6,448 nt of DNA. Source: an uncultured Eubacteriales bacterium (GTDB lineage Bacteria > Bacillota > Clostridia > Lachnospirales > Bianqueaceae). The notes beneath the pieces are model-generated. The model searched no databases. It had not been told where the DNA came from and was given only the letters and a program-made list of their open reading frames with translations. Both the position numbers and the translations under genes were made by a program. This document shows, in pieces, positions 1 through 5,250 of the stretch; positions within the stretch are counted from its first letter, which is position 1, and each line of letters opens with the position of its first letter. The stretch covers positions 1 to 6,448 of the forward strand of contig ONYR01000129.1 in NCBI GenBank assembly GCA_900322165.1. Direction: 5' to 3'.

Positions 1-16
1 CGTTTTCACTCCTACG

Positions 17-45
17 ATTATATGAGAGTCTCATTGATTTTTCAA
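17..45 (-). promoter_or_regulatory. Possible divergent promoter facing out of the window
   Basis: On the minus strand TTGAAA (bases 45-40) is followed after 17 bases by a perfect TATAAT (bases 22-17). Its -35 box is back-to-back with that of the forward promoter. An AGGAG occurs at 13-9 on the same strand, but the predicted start near base 10 would fall inside it, so that motif would be lost or sit at the very 5' end of the mRNA. Any gene served lies beyond the left edge of the window. AT-rich intergenic DNA can mimic such boxes, hence moderate confidence. Confidence 0.4.
22..34. promoter_or_regulatory. Palindrome, candidate operator
   Basis: ATGAGA-G-TCTCAT is a perfect inverted repeat with 6-base arms around a single central base. 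It touches the -35 of the forward promoter and lies between the -10 and -35 of the reverse one, where a dimeric repressor could block both. The alternative is a weak terminator of an upstream gene: folded as RNA it gives a 5-bp stem with a 3-base loop, followed by TGATTTTTC. The stem is AT-rich and short, so I prefer the operator reading. Confidence 0.4.
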
Positions 46-62
46 GGTTCGTCATGTATACT
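34..62 (+). promoter_or_regulatory. Sigma-A-type promoter for the ACT-thyA-folA operon
   Basis: TTGATT at 34-39 and TATACT at 57-62 are separated by exactly 17 bases. They match the consensus TTGACA and TATAAT at 4 of 6 and 5 of 6 positions. Transcription would start near base 69, giving a leader of about 49 bases before the ATG at 118. The -35 box shares its first base with a perfect palindrome (22-34) and directly abuts the -35 of a possible divergent promoter. It is the best promoter upstream of the seven-gene run. The boxes are read from sequence; activity is inferred. Confidence 0.7.
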
Positions 63-72
63 ATTGTGAAAG

Positions 73-89
73 GTTTCCGTTTCGGAGAC
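73..89 (+). promoter_or_regulatory. 5' leader hairpin
   Basis: GTTTCCG at 73-79 pairs with CGGAGAC at 83-89 across a 3-base TTT loop, giving seven pairs, one of them G-U. It lies a few bases after the predicted transcription start (about 69). No U-run follows, so it is not an intrinsic terminator. A stem at the extreme 5' end could protect the long mRNA from 5'-end-dependent decay, or it could be a protein site. I see no T-box or other known riboswitch consensus in this short leader. Confidence 0.4.
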
Positions 90-104
90 TGAAGTTCCAA
101 CGAT

Positions 105-112
105 GGGGGAGG
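105..112 (+). promoter_or_regulatory. Ribosome binding site that sets the ACT gene start
   Basis: GGGGGAGG lies five bases before the ATG at 118. The in-frame ATG at 103 overlaps this motif itself and has no purine-rich site upstream, so translation most likely begins at 118. Confidence 0.75.
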
Positions 113-117
113 ACGCC

Positions 118-555
118 ATGCTGCAGCAGATCACCGCCGTTCTTGAGAATAAACCCGGGCGTTTATCGGGCATTCTGAAGACGCTCTCAGAAGGAGAAAT
201 CGACATCAACGGGATCTCGATCGCCGACAGTGTCGATTATGGTTTATGCCGCATGATCCTCAGCGATCCTGAGAAAGGACGCCGTCTGCTTTCATCGGCC
301 GGATTCATTGTGCAGAGCACGGAAGTGATGGCCCTTGAGGTGAGCGACAATCCCGGCTCACTGCAGCAGGTGCTTGAAACCTTCAGCCTTGCGGGAATCA
401 ACATTCAGTATGTCTATGCGTTCGGAACAAAATTATCCGAAAAAGCCATGATCATTCTTAAGCCTGATGACCTTCATCAGGCCGAGAAACTGTGTCTTCA
501 GGCGGGTGCCAAGAGCCTCTCGCCCAAGGAAGTGGAAGCGAGGTTAACCAAGTGA
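118..555 (+). CDS. Tandem ACT-domain protein
   Basis: This small cytoplasmic protein of 145 residues consists of two ACT domains and nothing else, the architecture of the COG4747-type ACT proteins. The first domain spans about residues 4-66 and opens with the glycine turn ENKPGRL (10-16). The second spans about 70-135 with SDNPGSL (76-82). ACT domains usually bind amino acids or similar small ligands at dimer interfaces and control an attached or partner enzyme. No catalytic or DNA-binding part is visible here, so a regulatory or sensor role is inferred and the ligand is unknown. The start at 118 is chosen over 103 because a strong ribosome binding site covers 105-112. It is the first gene after the promoter, and its TGA overlaps the GTG of thyA (GTGA), so the two are probably translationally coupled. 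That suggests, but does not prove, a role in thymidylate or one-carbon metabolism. Confidence 0.88.
   Translation: MLQQITAVLENKPGRLSGILKTLSEGEIDINGISIADSVDYGLCRMILSDPEKGRRLLSSAGFIVQSTEVMALEVSDNPGSLQQVLETFSLAGINIQYVYAFGTKLSEKAMIILKPDDLHQAEKLCLQAGAKSLSPKEVEARLTK
540..543 (+). promoter_or_regulatory. Short ribosome binding site for thyA GTG start
   Basis: GAGG sits eight bases before the GTG at 552. It is weak, which fits re-initiation by ribosomes finishing the ACT gene at 553-555. An in-frame ATG at 492 would add 20 residues unlike any ThyA N-terminus, so the GTG is preferred. Confidence 0.55.
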
Positions 556-1343
556 GCAACTACGATGAACAATATCTTTCGATCGTCCAGAACATTCTCG
601 ATCACGGCTACTATGACCAGAACCGTACCGGCATTCCGACCTACAAGCTGCCGCATCAGGTCATGCAGTTCGATCTCGAGAAGGAATTCCCGATCCTGAC
701 AACCAAAAAAGTCGCCTTCAAAACCGCTGTCAAGGAGATCCTCTGGATCTACCAGCAGCAGTCCAACAGCGTGGAAGAGCTGCACAAGCAGAATGTCCAT
801 ATCTGGGACGAGTGGATGAAGGAGGACGGTACGATCGGTACGTCCTACGGCTGGGTCATCAAGGAATTCAATCAGGTCGATACCCTGATCCATCAGTTAA
901 AGACCGATCCGCAGAGCCGCCGCATGATGGTGAATCTGTGGCAGATCCCGTATCTTGACACCGGCTCGCTGTATCCGTGCTGCTTCCTGTCCATGTGGGA
1001 CGTGACGGACGGTCACCTCAACTGCATGCTCGTACAGCGGAGTGGTGATATGGGCCTCGGTGTGCCGTTCAATACGACGCAGTATGCGGTGCTGACACAT
1101 CTCATCGCGCAGTCTGTCGGTCTGAAGCCGGGACTGCTGACCCATGTCATCAACAACGCCCATGTCTACGAGAATCAGGTCGAGCCGCTGAAGGTTCAGC
1201 TTTCCAGAAGGGAAGCCGCTTATGAGGCTCCGAAGCTCTGGATCAATCCTGAGATCCATGATTTCTACGATTTCACGATCAAGGACATCAAGCTCATCGG
1301 CTATCAGTACCATGATAAGATCGAGATGGAGGTTGCGGTCTGA
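552..1343 (+). CDS. thyA: Thymidylate synthase (ThyA)
   Basis: ThyA (EC 2.1.1.45) makes dTMP from dUMP using 5,10-methylenetetrahydrofolate as both methyl donor and reductant, releasing dihydrofolate. From the GTG at 552 the protein has 263 residues, the length of E. coli ThyA. Visible hallmarks are the phosphate-loop arginine in NRTG (24-27), SRRMMVNLW (122-130) supplying further phosphate ligands, the nucleophile Cys143 in LYPCCF (140-145), QRSGDMGLGVPFN (162-174) with the nucleotide-contacting Asp and Asn, HVYENQVE (204-211), and a C-terminus ending EVAV. From memory, the run KLWINPEIHDFYDFTIKD and the ILTTKKVAFKTAVKE region resemble B. subtilis ThyA more than E. coli ThyA. A second cysteine follows the catalytic one. 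The longer frame from 492 is rejected because its extra residues lie inside the ACT gene. Its TGA overlaps the folA start (TGATG), placing the dihydrofolate producer directly before the dihydrofolate consumer. Confidence 0.97.
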   Translation: MSNYDEQYLSIVQNILDHGYYDQNRTGIPTYKLPHQVMQFDLEKEFPILTTKKVAFKTAVKEILWIYQQQSNSVEELHKQNVHIWDEWMKEDGTIGTSYGWVIKEFNQVDTLIHQLKTDPQSRRMMVNLWQIPYLDTGSLYPCCFLSMWDVTDGHLNCMLVQRSGDMGLGVPFNTTQYAVLTHLIAQSVGLKPGLLTHVINNAHVYENQVEPLKVQLSRREAAYEAPKLWINPEIHDFYDFTIKDIKLIGYQYHDKIEMEVAV

Positions 1344-1840
1344 TGCTTTCAGTGATTGTAGCGGCTGCGGATGACAATGCGATCGGCAAAAACGGGGATC
1401 TTCCCTGGCATCTCTCGGAGGATCTGAAACGGTTTAAACGCCTCACCAAGGGCCACAGCCTTCTGATGGGACGCAAGACCTTTGAATCGCTGCACGGCGT
1501 GCTTCCGAAGCGCTTTCATCTTGTCGTAACGCGCGATCCTTCCTACAGCTTTGTCCATGAACGCGTTGAGATCACGACTGACCTTGCAGGCGCTGTCAAG
1601 CGGGCCAAAGAGTCGGACGAGGAGTGGTTTCTGATCGGCGGAGGCTCGCTGTACCGCGCGCTTCTGGATCAGGCGGACAAACTGTATCTGACCCGTGTCC
1701 ACACGCGAATCGAAGACGCGGATACGTATTTCCCTGAGATCGATGCCTCGATCTGGAGGGAAGTTTCCCGGAGCGAGCCGGTTTTGGATGAAGCTTCCGG
1801 ACTGAGTTACGAATTTATTGATTATATGAGGAACGCATGA
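1343..1840 (+). CDS. folA: Dihydrofolate reductase
   Basis: This enzyme (EC 1.5.1.3) reduces dihydrofolate to tetrahydrofolate with NADPH, restoring the cofactor that ThyA oxidises; it is the trimethoprim target. The 165 residues match the usual bacterial length. Motifs in order are AIGKNGDLPWHL (13-24), which covers the Met20-type loop with Trp22, the catalytic acid Asp27, MGRKTFES (42-49) for NADPH and folate binding, IGGGSLY (98-104) for the NADPH pyrophosphate, YLTRVH (115-120), and DADTYFP (125-131). All expected active-site residues are present, so the enzyme should be active, and nothing marks it as an acquired resistance form. GGAGG at 1328-1332, inside the thyA end, lies ten bases before the ATG. 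The start shares one base with the thyA stop, and its own stop overlaps the methyltransferase start. Confidence 0.97.
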   Translation: MLSVIVAAADDNAIGKNGDLPWHLSEDLKRFKRLTKGHSLLMGRKTFESLHGVLPKRFHLVVTRDPSYSFVHERVEITTDLAGAVKRAKESDEEWFLIGGGSLYRALLDQADKLYLTRVHTRIEDADTYFPEIDASIWREVSRSEPVLDEASGLSYEFIDYMRNA

Positions 1841-2979
1841 AAAAACAAACGATGATGATGGCTGTCCCGACGCTGTTCGGACTCGAAGGTCTTGTTGCCG
1901 ATGAGCTTCGGTATCACGGACTTGAGAATGTCACAGCGGAGAACGGCCGCGTCTTATTCGAGGGAGACTGGAAGGATCTGTGCACGGCCAGCCTCTGGTC
2001 AAGGTGCGGCGAGCGCGTCTTGATCGTGCTGTCCCGCTTCCGTGCCGAATCGTTTGAGGAGCTGTTTGAAGGCACTCGCGAAGCGCCTTGGGAGAATTTT
2101 ATCGGATCGCTCGATCATTTTCCGGTCAAAGGCTGGAGCCTGGATTCGCAGCTTCACTCGGTTCCGGACTGCCAGCGGATCATTAAAAAAGCCGTTGTCG
2201 AGCGTCTGAAAGAGTGCTACGGCAATCCTTGGTTTGAGGAATCCGGCCCGCTGATGCAGATCCAGTTTTCGATCCATAAGAACGAAGTAACGCTGATGCT
2301 CGATACCTCGGGCCCGGGATTTCACAAGCGAGGCTACCGCCAGAACGCCAACGAAGCTCCGATCCGTGAGACCTTGGCTGCCGGCATCGCGGATCTCTCC
2401 CGTGTTCGTTCGGACAGTATCGTTGTCGATCCCATGTGCGGCTCGGGAACGATCCTGATCGAAGCGGCCATGAAAGCCCGCAATCTTGCGCCCGGTCTGA
2501 TGCGCCGCTTCCAGTTTGAGCAGTGGGGCTGCTTCCCACTCAAAAATATGGAGCAGGCTAGAGAAGAAGCCAAATCGGTGATCCGCAAGGACATCGGTTT
2601 TGAAGCGATCGGATACGATATCGACCCGGCCGCGGTTGAACTGACGCTTGCGAATGCGAAAAAAGCGCACGTGGAAAAGTACCTGCGTGCTGAGCAGGCG
2701 GACATCGCTCGTTTCCGCGCAGACAAGATCCCGATGGAAGGGCACCGAAAAGCGCTGATCCTGTCCAACCCTCCCTACGGTGAGCGGTTGCTTGACACGC
2801 AAAAGGCACAGGAGCTCTACAAGACGATGGGCGTTGTGTTCCGTCCTCTTGAGAATCATGCTTATTCCATCATTTCCCCGGACGAAGAGTTCGAGGCCCT
2901 GTTCGGACGCAAAGCGGACAAACGCCGCAAGCTTTACAACGGCATGCTGAAATGCCAGCTGTATATGTATTATCGCTGA
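1837..2979 (+). CDS. ypsC: THUMP-domain class I RNA methyltransferase (YpsC / RlmL N-terminal family)
   Basis: This predicted S-adenosylmethionine-dependent rRNA methyltransferase has 380 residues, the size of the single-enzyme homologues of the RlmL half of E. coli RlmKL, which makes N2-methylguanosine 2445 in 23S rRNA. A ferredoxin-like and THUMP region covers about residues 5-155 and would bind RNA. HKRGYR (163-168) begins the linker typical of this family. The methyltransferase domain follows: motif I VVDPMCGSGTILIEAA (196-211), the SAM-ribose acidic motif GYDID (259-263), and motif IV SNPPYGERL (310-318). The N-P-P-Y catalytic motif fits methylation of an exocyclic amine such as guanine N2. 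The start ATG overlaps the folA stop (ATGA), with GAGGA at 1828-1832 as ribosome binding site. Its target base is inferred from homology only. It appears to be an operon passenger rather than a functional partner of folate enzymes. Confidence 0.92.
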   Translation: MKKQTMMMAVPTLFGLEGLVADELRYHGLENVTAENGRVLFEGDWKDLCTASLWSRCGERVLIVLSRFRAESFEELFEGTREAPWENFIGSLDHFPVKGWSLDSQLHSVPDCQRIIKKAVVERLKECYGNPWFEESGPLMQIQFSIHKNEVTLMLDTSGPGFHKRGYRQNANEAPIRETLAAGIADLSRVRSDSIVVDPMCGSGTILIEAAMKARNLAPGLMRRFQFEQWGCFPLKNMEQAREEAKSVIRKDIGFEAIGYDIDPAAVELTLANAKKAHVEKYLRAEQADIARFRADKIPMEGHRKALILSNPPYGERLLDTQKAQELYKTMGVVFRPLENHAYSIISPDEEFEALFGRKADKRRKLYNGMLKCQLYMYYR

Positions 2980-3001
2980 TGCGTGCACGATGATGCCTGC
3001 A
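2977..3001 (+). repeat. Imperfect tandem direct repeat across a stop codon
   Basis: TGATGCGTGCA (2977-2987) is followed after three bases by TGATGCCTGCA (2991-3001). The copies agree at 10 of 11 positions with a 14-base period. The first three bases are the stop codon of the methyltransferase gene. It could be a small duplication or a pair of same-facing protein half-sites ahead of pfk. No function is evident from sequence alone. Confidence 0.5.
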
Positions 3002-3021
3002 TTGGTTTAAATTTTTGAATC

Positions 3022-3029
3022 AGAAAGGA
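3022..3029 (+). promoter_or_regulatory. Ribosome binding site of pfk
   Basis: AGAAAGGA lies eight bases before the ATG at 3038. This gene starts in a true intergenic gap rather than at an overlap, so it has its own independent initiation signal. Confidence 0.7.
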
Positions 3030-3037
3030 ATCGACTC

Positions 3038-4132
3038 ATGAAGGAAAAACAGCGTATCGGTATTCTTACCAGCGGCGGCGACTGCCCCGGCTTAAACGCA
3101 GCCATTCGTGGTGTTGTACGCGCTTCCTACAATCTCTTTGAGCCTGAGATCATCGGTATCGCTGATGGTTATCGCGGTCTGATCGAAGGGGATTACAAGG
3201 AAATGCACGAAGATGATTTCCGTGGGATCCTGACGCTCGGCGGTACGATTCTCGGCACCTCCCGCCGTCCTTACCGTGCGATGCGTGTCATCGAAGAAGA
3301 CAACGTCGATAAAGTCGAGAACATGAAAAAGAATTACCGCAAGATGGGCCTTGACTGTCTTGTGACACTGGGCGGAAACGGTACACATAAGACCGCCAAT
3401 CTGCTCTCTGAAGAAGGTCTGAACGTCATCGGCCTTCCGAAGACGATCGACAACGATATCTGGGCAACCGACATCACTTTCGGCTTCCACACGGCGTTCG
3501 AGATCGGAACCGACGTTATCGACCGCATTCATACGACCGCGAACAGCCACGGCCGAGTCATGGTTATCGAGATCATGGGCAACAAAGCCGGCTGGCTTTC
3601 CCTGTATTCCGGTCTTGGCGGAGGCGCGGATGTGATCCTGCTTCCGGAGATCCCGTACGATCCCGATGAAGTCATTAAGGCTGTTGAAAGACGCACCAAG
3701 AAATCGCAGCGCAACTTTGCGATCATCGTTGTCGCGGAAGGCGCCTTCAGCAAAGAAGAAGCCAAGATGAAGCGCAAGGAGCGTCTTGCCCTGCGCGCGC
3801 AGAGCAATTACCCGAGCGTTGCTTATCAGGTAGCAGACCTCATCGTCTCGCAGACCGGTCTTGACACCCGTGTCGTCAATCCTGGCCATTACCTTCGCGG
3901 CGGTTCTCCGTCTGCGTATGACCGCGTGCTGGCTTCTCAGTTCGGTACCTATGCGGCTCACCTGATCCACGAAGAGAACTACGGCCAGACCGTAGCGATG
4001 ATCAACGGTAAAGTAGGGCATAATTCCTTGAAAGAAGTGGCCGGAAAGACCAAATTCGTCGATCCCAACTGTGATCTGGTTCGTTCCGCTTTGGATCTTG
4101 GAATTTCCTTTGGTGTAAAGAAGGTAAAATGA
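3038..4132 (+). CDS. pfkA: 6-phosphofructokinase, mixed ATP/pyrophosphate-type family
   Basis: It phosphorylates fructose 6-phosphate to fructose 1,6-bisphosphate in the cytoplasm. The 364 residues exceed the roughly 320 of E. coli PfkA and fit the 'PFK mixed' family (TIGR02483), whose characterised members mostly use pyrophosphate. Motifs in order are ILTSGGDCPGLNAAIR (9-24), the phosphate-donor loop LGGNGT (111-116), PKTIDNDI (134-141) with catalytic Asp138, MGNKAGW (180-186), PEIPY (203-207) and GHYLRGGSPSAYDR (283-296). The donor signals conflict. Gly115, equivalent to E. coli Gly104, permits ATP, whereas Lys135, equivalent to E. coli Gly124, is the pyrophosphate-type residue. Asn114 replaces the usual magnesium-binding Asp103. 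The donor therefore cannot be called. It begins 58 bases after the methyltransferase gene, and its stop overlaps the next start (ATGA). The symbol reflects the family, not a settled donor. Confidence 0.95.
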   Translation: MKEKQRIGILTSGGDCPGLNAAIRGVVRASYNLFEPEIIGIADGYRGLIEGDYKEMHEDDFRGILTLGGTILGTSRRPYRAMRVIEEDNVDKVENMKKNYRKMGLDCLVTLGGNGTHKTANLLSEEGLNVIGLPKTIDNDIWATDITFGFHTAFEIGTDVIDRIHTTANSHGRVMVIEIMGNKAGWLSLYSGLGGGADVILLPEIPYDPDEVIKAVERRTKKSQRNFAIIVVAEGAFSKEEAKMKRKERLALRAQSNYPSVAYQVADLIVSQTGLDTRVVNPGHYLRGGSPSAYDRVLASQFGTYAAHLIHEENYGQTVAMINGKVGHNSLKEVAGKTKFVDPNCDLVRSALDLGISFGVKKVK

Positions 4133-5250
4133 AACAACGAATCACTGCGTTCAGAGCCGCTTCACCGTGGCTGAACGCGATCTATCTGGTGCTGACTGTG
4201 TCGGGCTCGATATCCCTTCTCAGCTTCCTGATCCGGCGTGCCGGCACTACGTTTCGTACGGTGCCGATGCTGATTTCCCTCGTGATCGCTTTCCTCTTGC
4301 AGAAGGTGTTTCATGACGGCGGGCATTATCTTTTCGGTCGGCTGACCGGATTTGATCTTGCCATGCTGCGGTTCGGGTCTCGCTCCCTGGTCAAAGAAAA
4401 CAATTCTTTTGTCTGGCGCGAGATGACTCCGGAATCCTTGATGATCTCTGTTGTCATGTTCAAAAAGGATCCGAAAGACCCGCGCTATGCCTTGTATTTC
4501 CTCGGCGGCGCTCTCGTGAATCTGTTGGTTTCCGCTTTGGCCTTTCTCCTGCTGTTCCTTAAAGTGTTTGCTCCGTCTTCCCTGATCGGTGCGTTTTTGC
4601 TTTCGCTCCTGTTATCAGGCATGTTTGTCGGACTTCTTACGCTTTTGCCGGGGTATCAGGGACTGATGCCGAATGACGGAATGAAATGGATCCAGTTTCT
4701 GAGAGATCCTCTTGCCAAGGACAGCTATGTGCGCAACATGTCCGTCATTCAGAATCTTTCCTCCGATGAGGAAGAGTTTGAGCCGGAGATCGTGGATCTC
4801 TGTGCGGATCCCGATGATGATCCGATGTCACTGTTCCGCGCCTGCTATCTGCTGAGGGTCTACGAACAGTATCTCTGGGCCGGCAACGCAGACCGTGCTT
4901 CACACATTCTGGCTTCTCTGTATTTCCATATGAACGATTTCCCGGAAGAGTGGCAGAACCGCATCATGCAGGAAGCCGTTTTCTTCCTGTGCTTCTCCGG
5001 CTCTGATGAGGAAAATGATCTGGCGGACCGTCTGCTGACTCCGTCCCGCCGTAAGTTCTATGAACAGAACACGGCCTCCGAGGCGAAGCGTTCCCTGTAT
5101 TTCTGGTCGCTGCATCACAAGGAAATGCAGCGGGATACCCGCAAGTATCAGAAGAGTGCTTTTGACGCGATTCAGGACGTGCCGTTTGCAAGGGCAAGGC
5201 AAGCCTGGAAAGCTCAGATGACACTCGCTGAGAATGGAGCGGTTTCATGA
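4129..5250 (+). CDS. Membrane protein with degenerate M50/site-2-protease-like motif
   Basis: I do not recognise a named gene. The 373 residues show four hydrophobic segments, at about 15-36, 45-61, 121-146 and 152-176, then a soluble, helix-rich, acidic C-terminal region from about 190 to 373. At the end of the second segment lies FHDGGHYLFGRLTG (61-74), the position and style of the HExxH zinc motif of M50 peptidases, but with Asp63 in place of the catalytic Glu. YFLGGALVNLL (123-133) and LMPNDGMK (179-186) resemble the later M50 motifs, Asp183 being a possible third metal ligand. M50 enzymes cut within membranes, typically to release signalling proteins. Here metal binding may persist while catalysis is doubtful. 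The start overlaps the pfk stop (ATGA) with AAAGAAGG at 4117-4124, and the stop overlaps the carboxypeptidase start. An unrelated membrane protein with a chance motif is the alternative. Confidence 0.75.
   Translation: MKQRITAFRAASPWLNAIYLVLTVSGSISLLSFLIRRAGTTFRTVPMLISLVIAFLLQKVFHDGGHYLFGRLTGFDLAMLRFGSRSLVKENNSFVWREMTPESLMISVVMFKKDPKDPRYALYFLGGALVNLLVSALAFLLLFLKVFAPSSLIGAFLLSLLLSGMFVGLLTLLPGYQGLMPNDGMKWIQFLRDPLAKDSYVRNMSVIQNLSSDEEEFEPEIVDLCADPDDDPMSLFRACYLLRVYEQYLWAGNADRASHILASLYFHMNDFPEEWQNRIMQEAVFFLCFSGSDEENDLADRLLTPSRRKFYEQNTASEAKRSLYFWSLHHKEMQRDTRKYQKSAFDAIQDVPFARARQAWKAQMTLAENGAVS

Noticed and set aside
54..90. Leader peptide MYTIVKGFRFGD
   Set aside because: Its ATG lies before the predicted transcription start and inside the promoter, with no ribosome binding site.
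103..117. ATG at 103 as start of the ACT protein
   Set aside because: It overlaps the GGGGGAGG site that fits the ATG at 118, has no ribosome binding site of its own, and adds five residues before the ACT domain start.
69..117. T-box or other known riboswitch in the leader
   Set aside because: The leader is only about 49 bases and lacks T-box or other consensus elements; only one short stem is visible.
492..551. ATG at 492 as start of thyA
   Set aside because: The extra 20 residues are out-of-frame reading of the ACT gene and do not resemble ThyA; GTG at 552 gives the expected 263 residues.
1999..2988. Minus-strand 329-residue open frame
   Set aside because: It lies opposite the well-supported methyltransferase, shows no recognisable domain, and is a shadow of codon bias.
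2985..3013. Internal promoter for pfk
   Set aside because: TAAATT at 3008-3013 resembles a -10, but the position 17 bases upstream reads GCACGA, which is not a -35 box.
2980..3015. Intrinsic terminator before pfk
   Set aside because: The best stem is about five pairs, GTGCA with TGCAT including a G-U, with a ten-base loop. The T-run after it is displaced and interrupted.
3092..4021. Minus-strand 309-residue open frame
   Set aside because: It is fully antisense to phosphofructokinase, with no recognisable motif or separate initiation signal.
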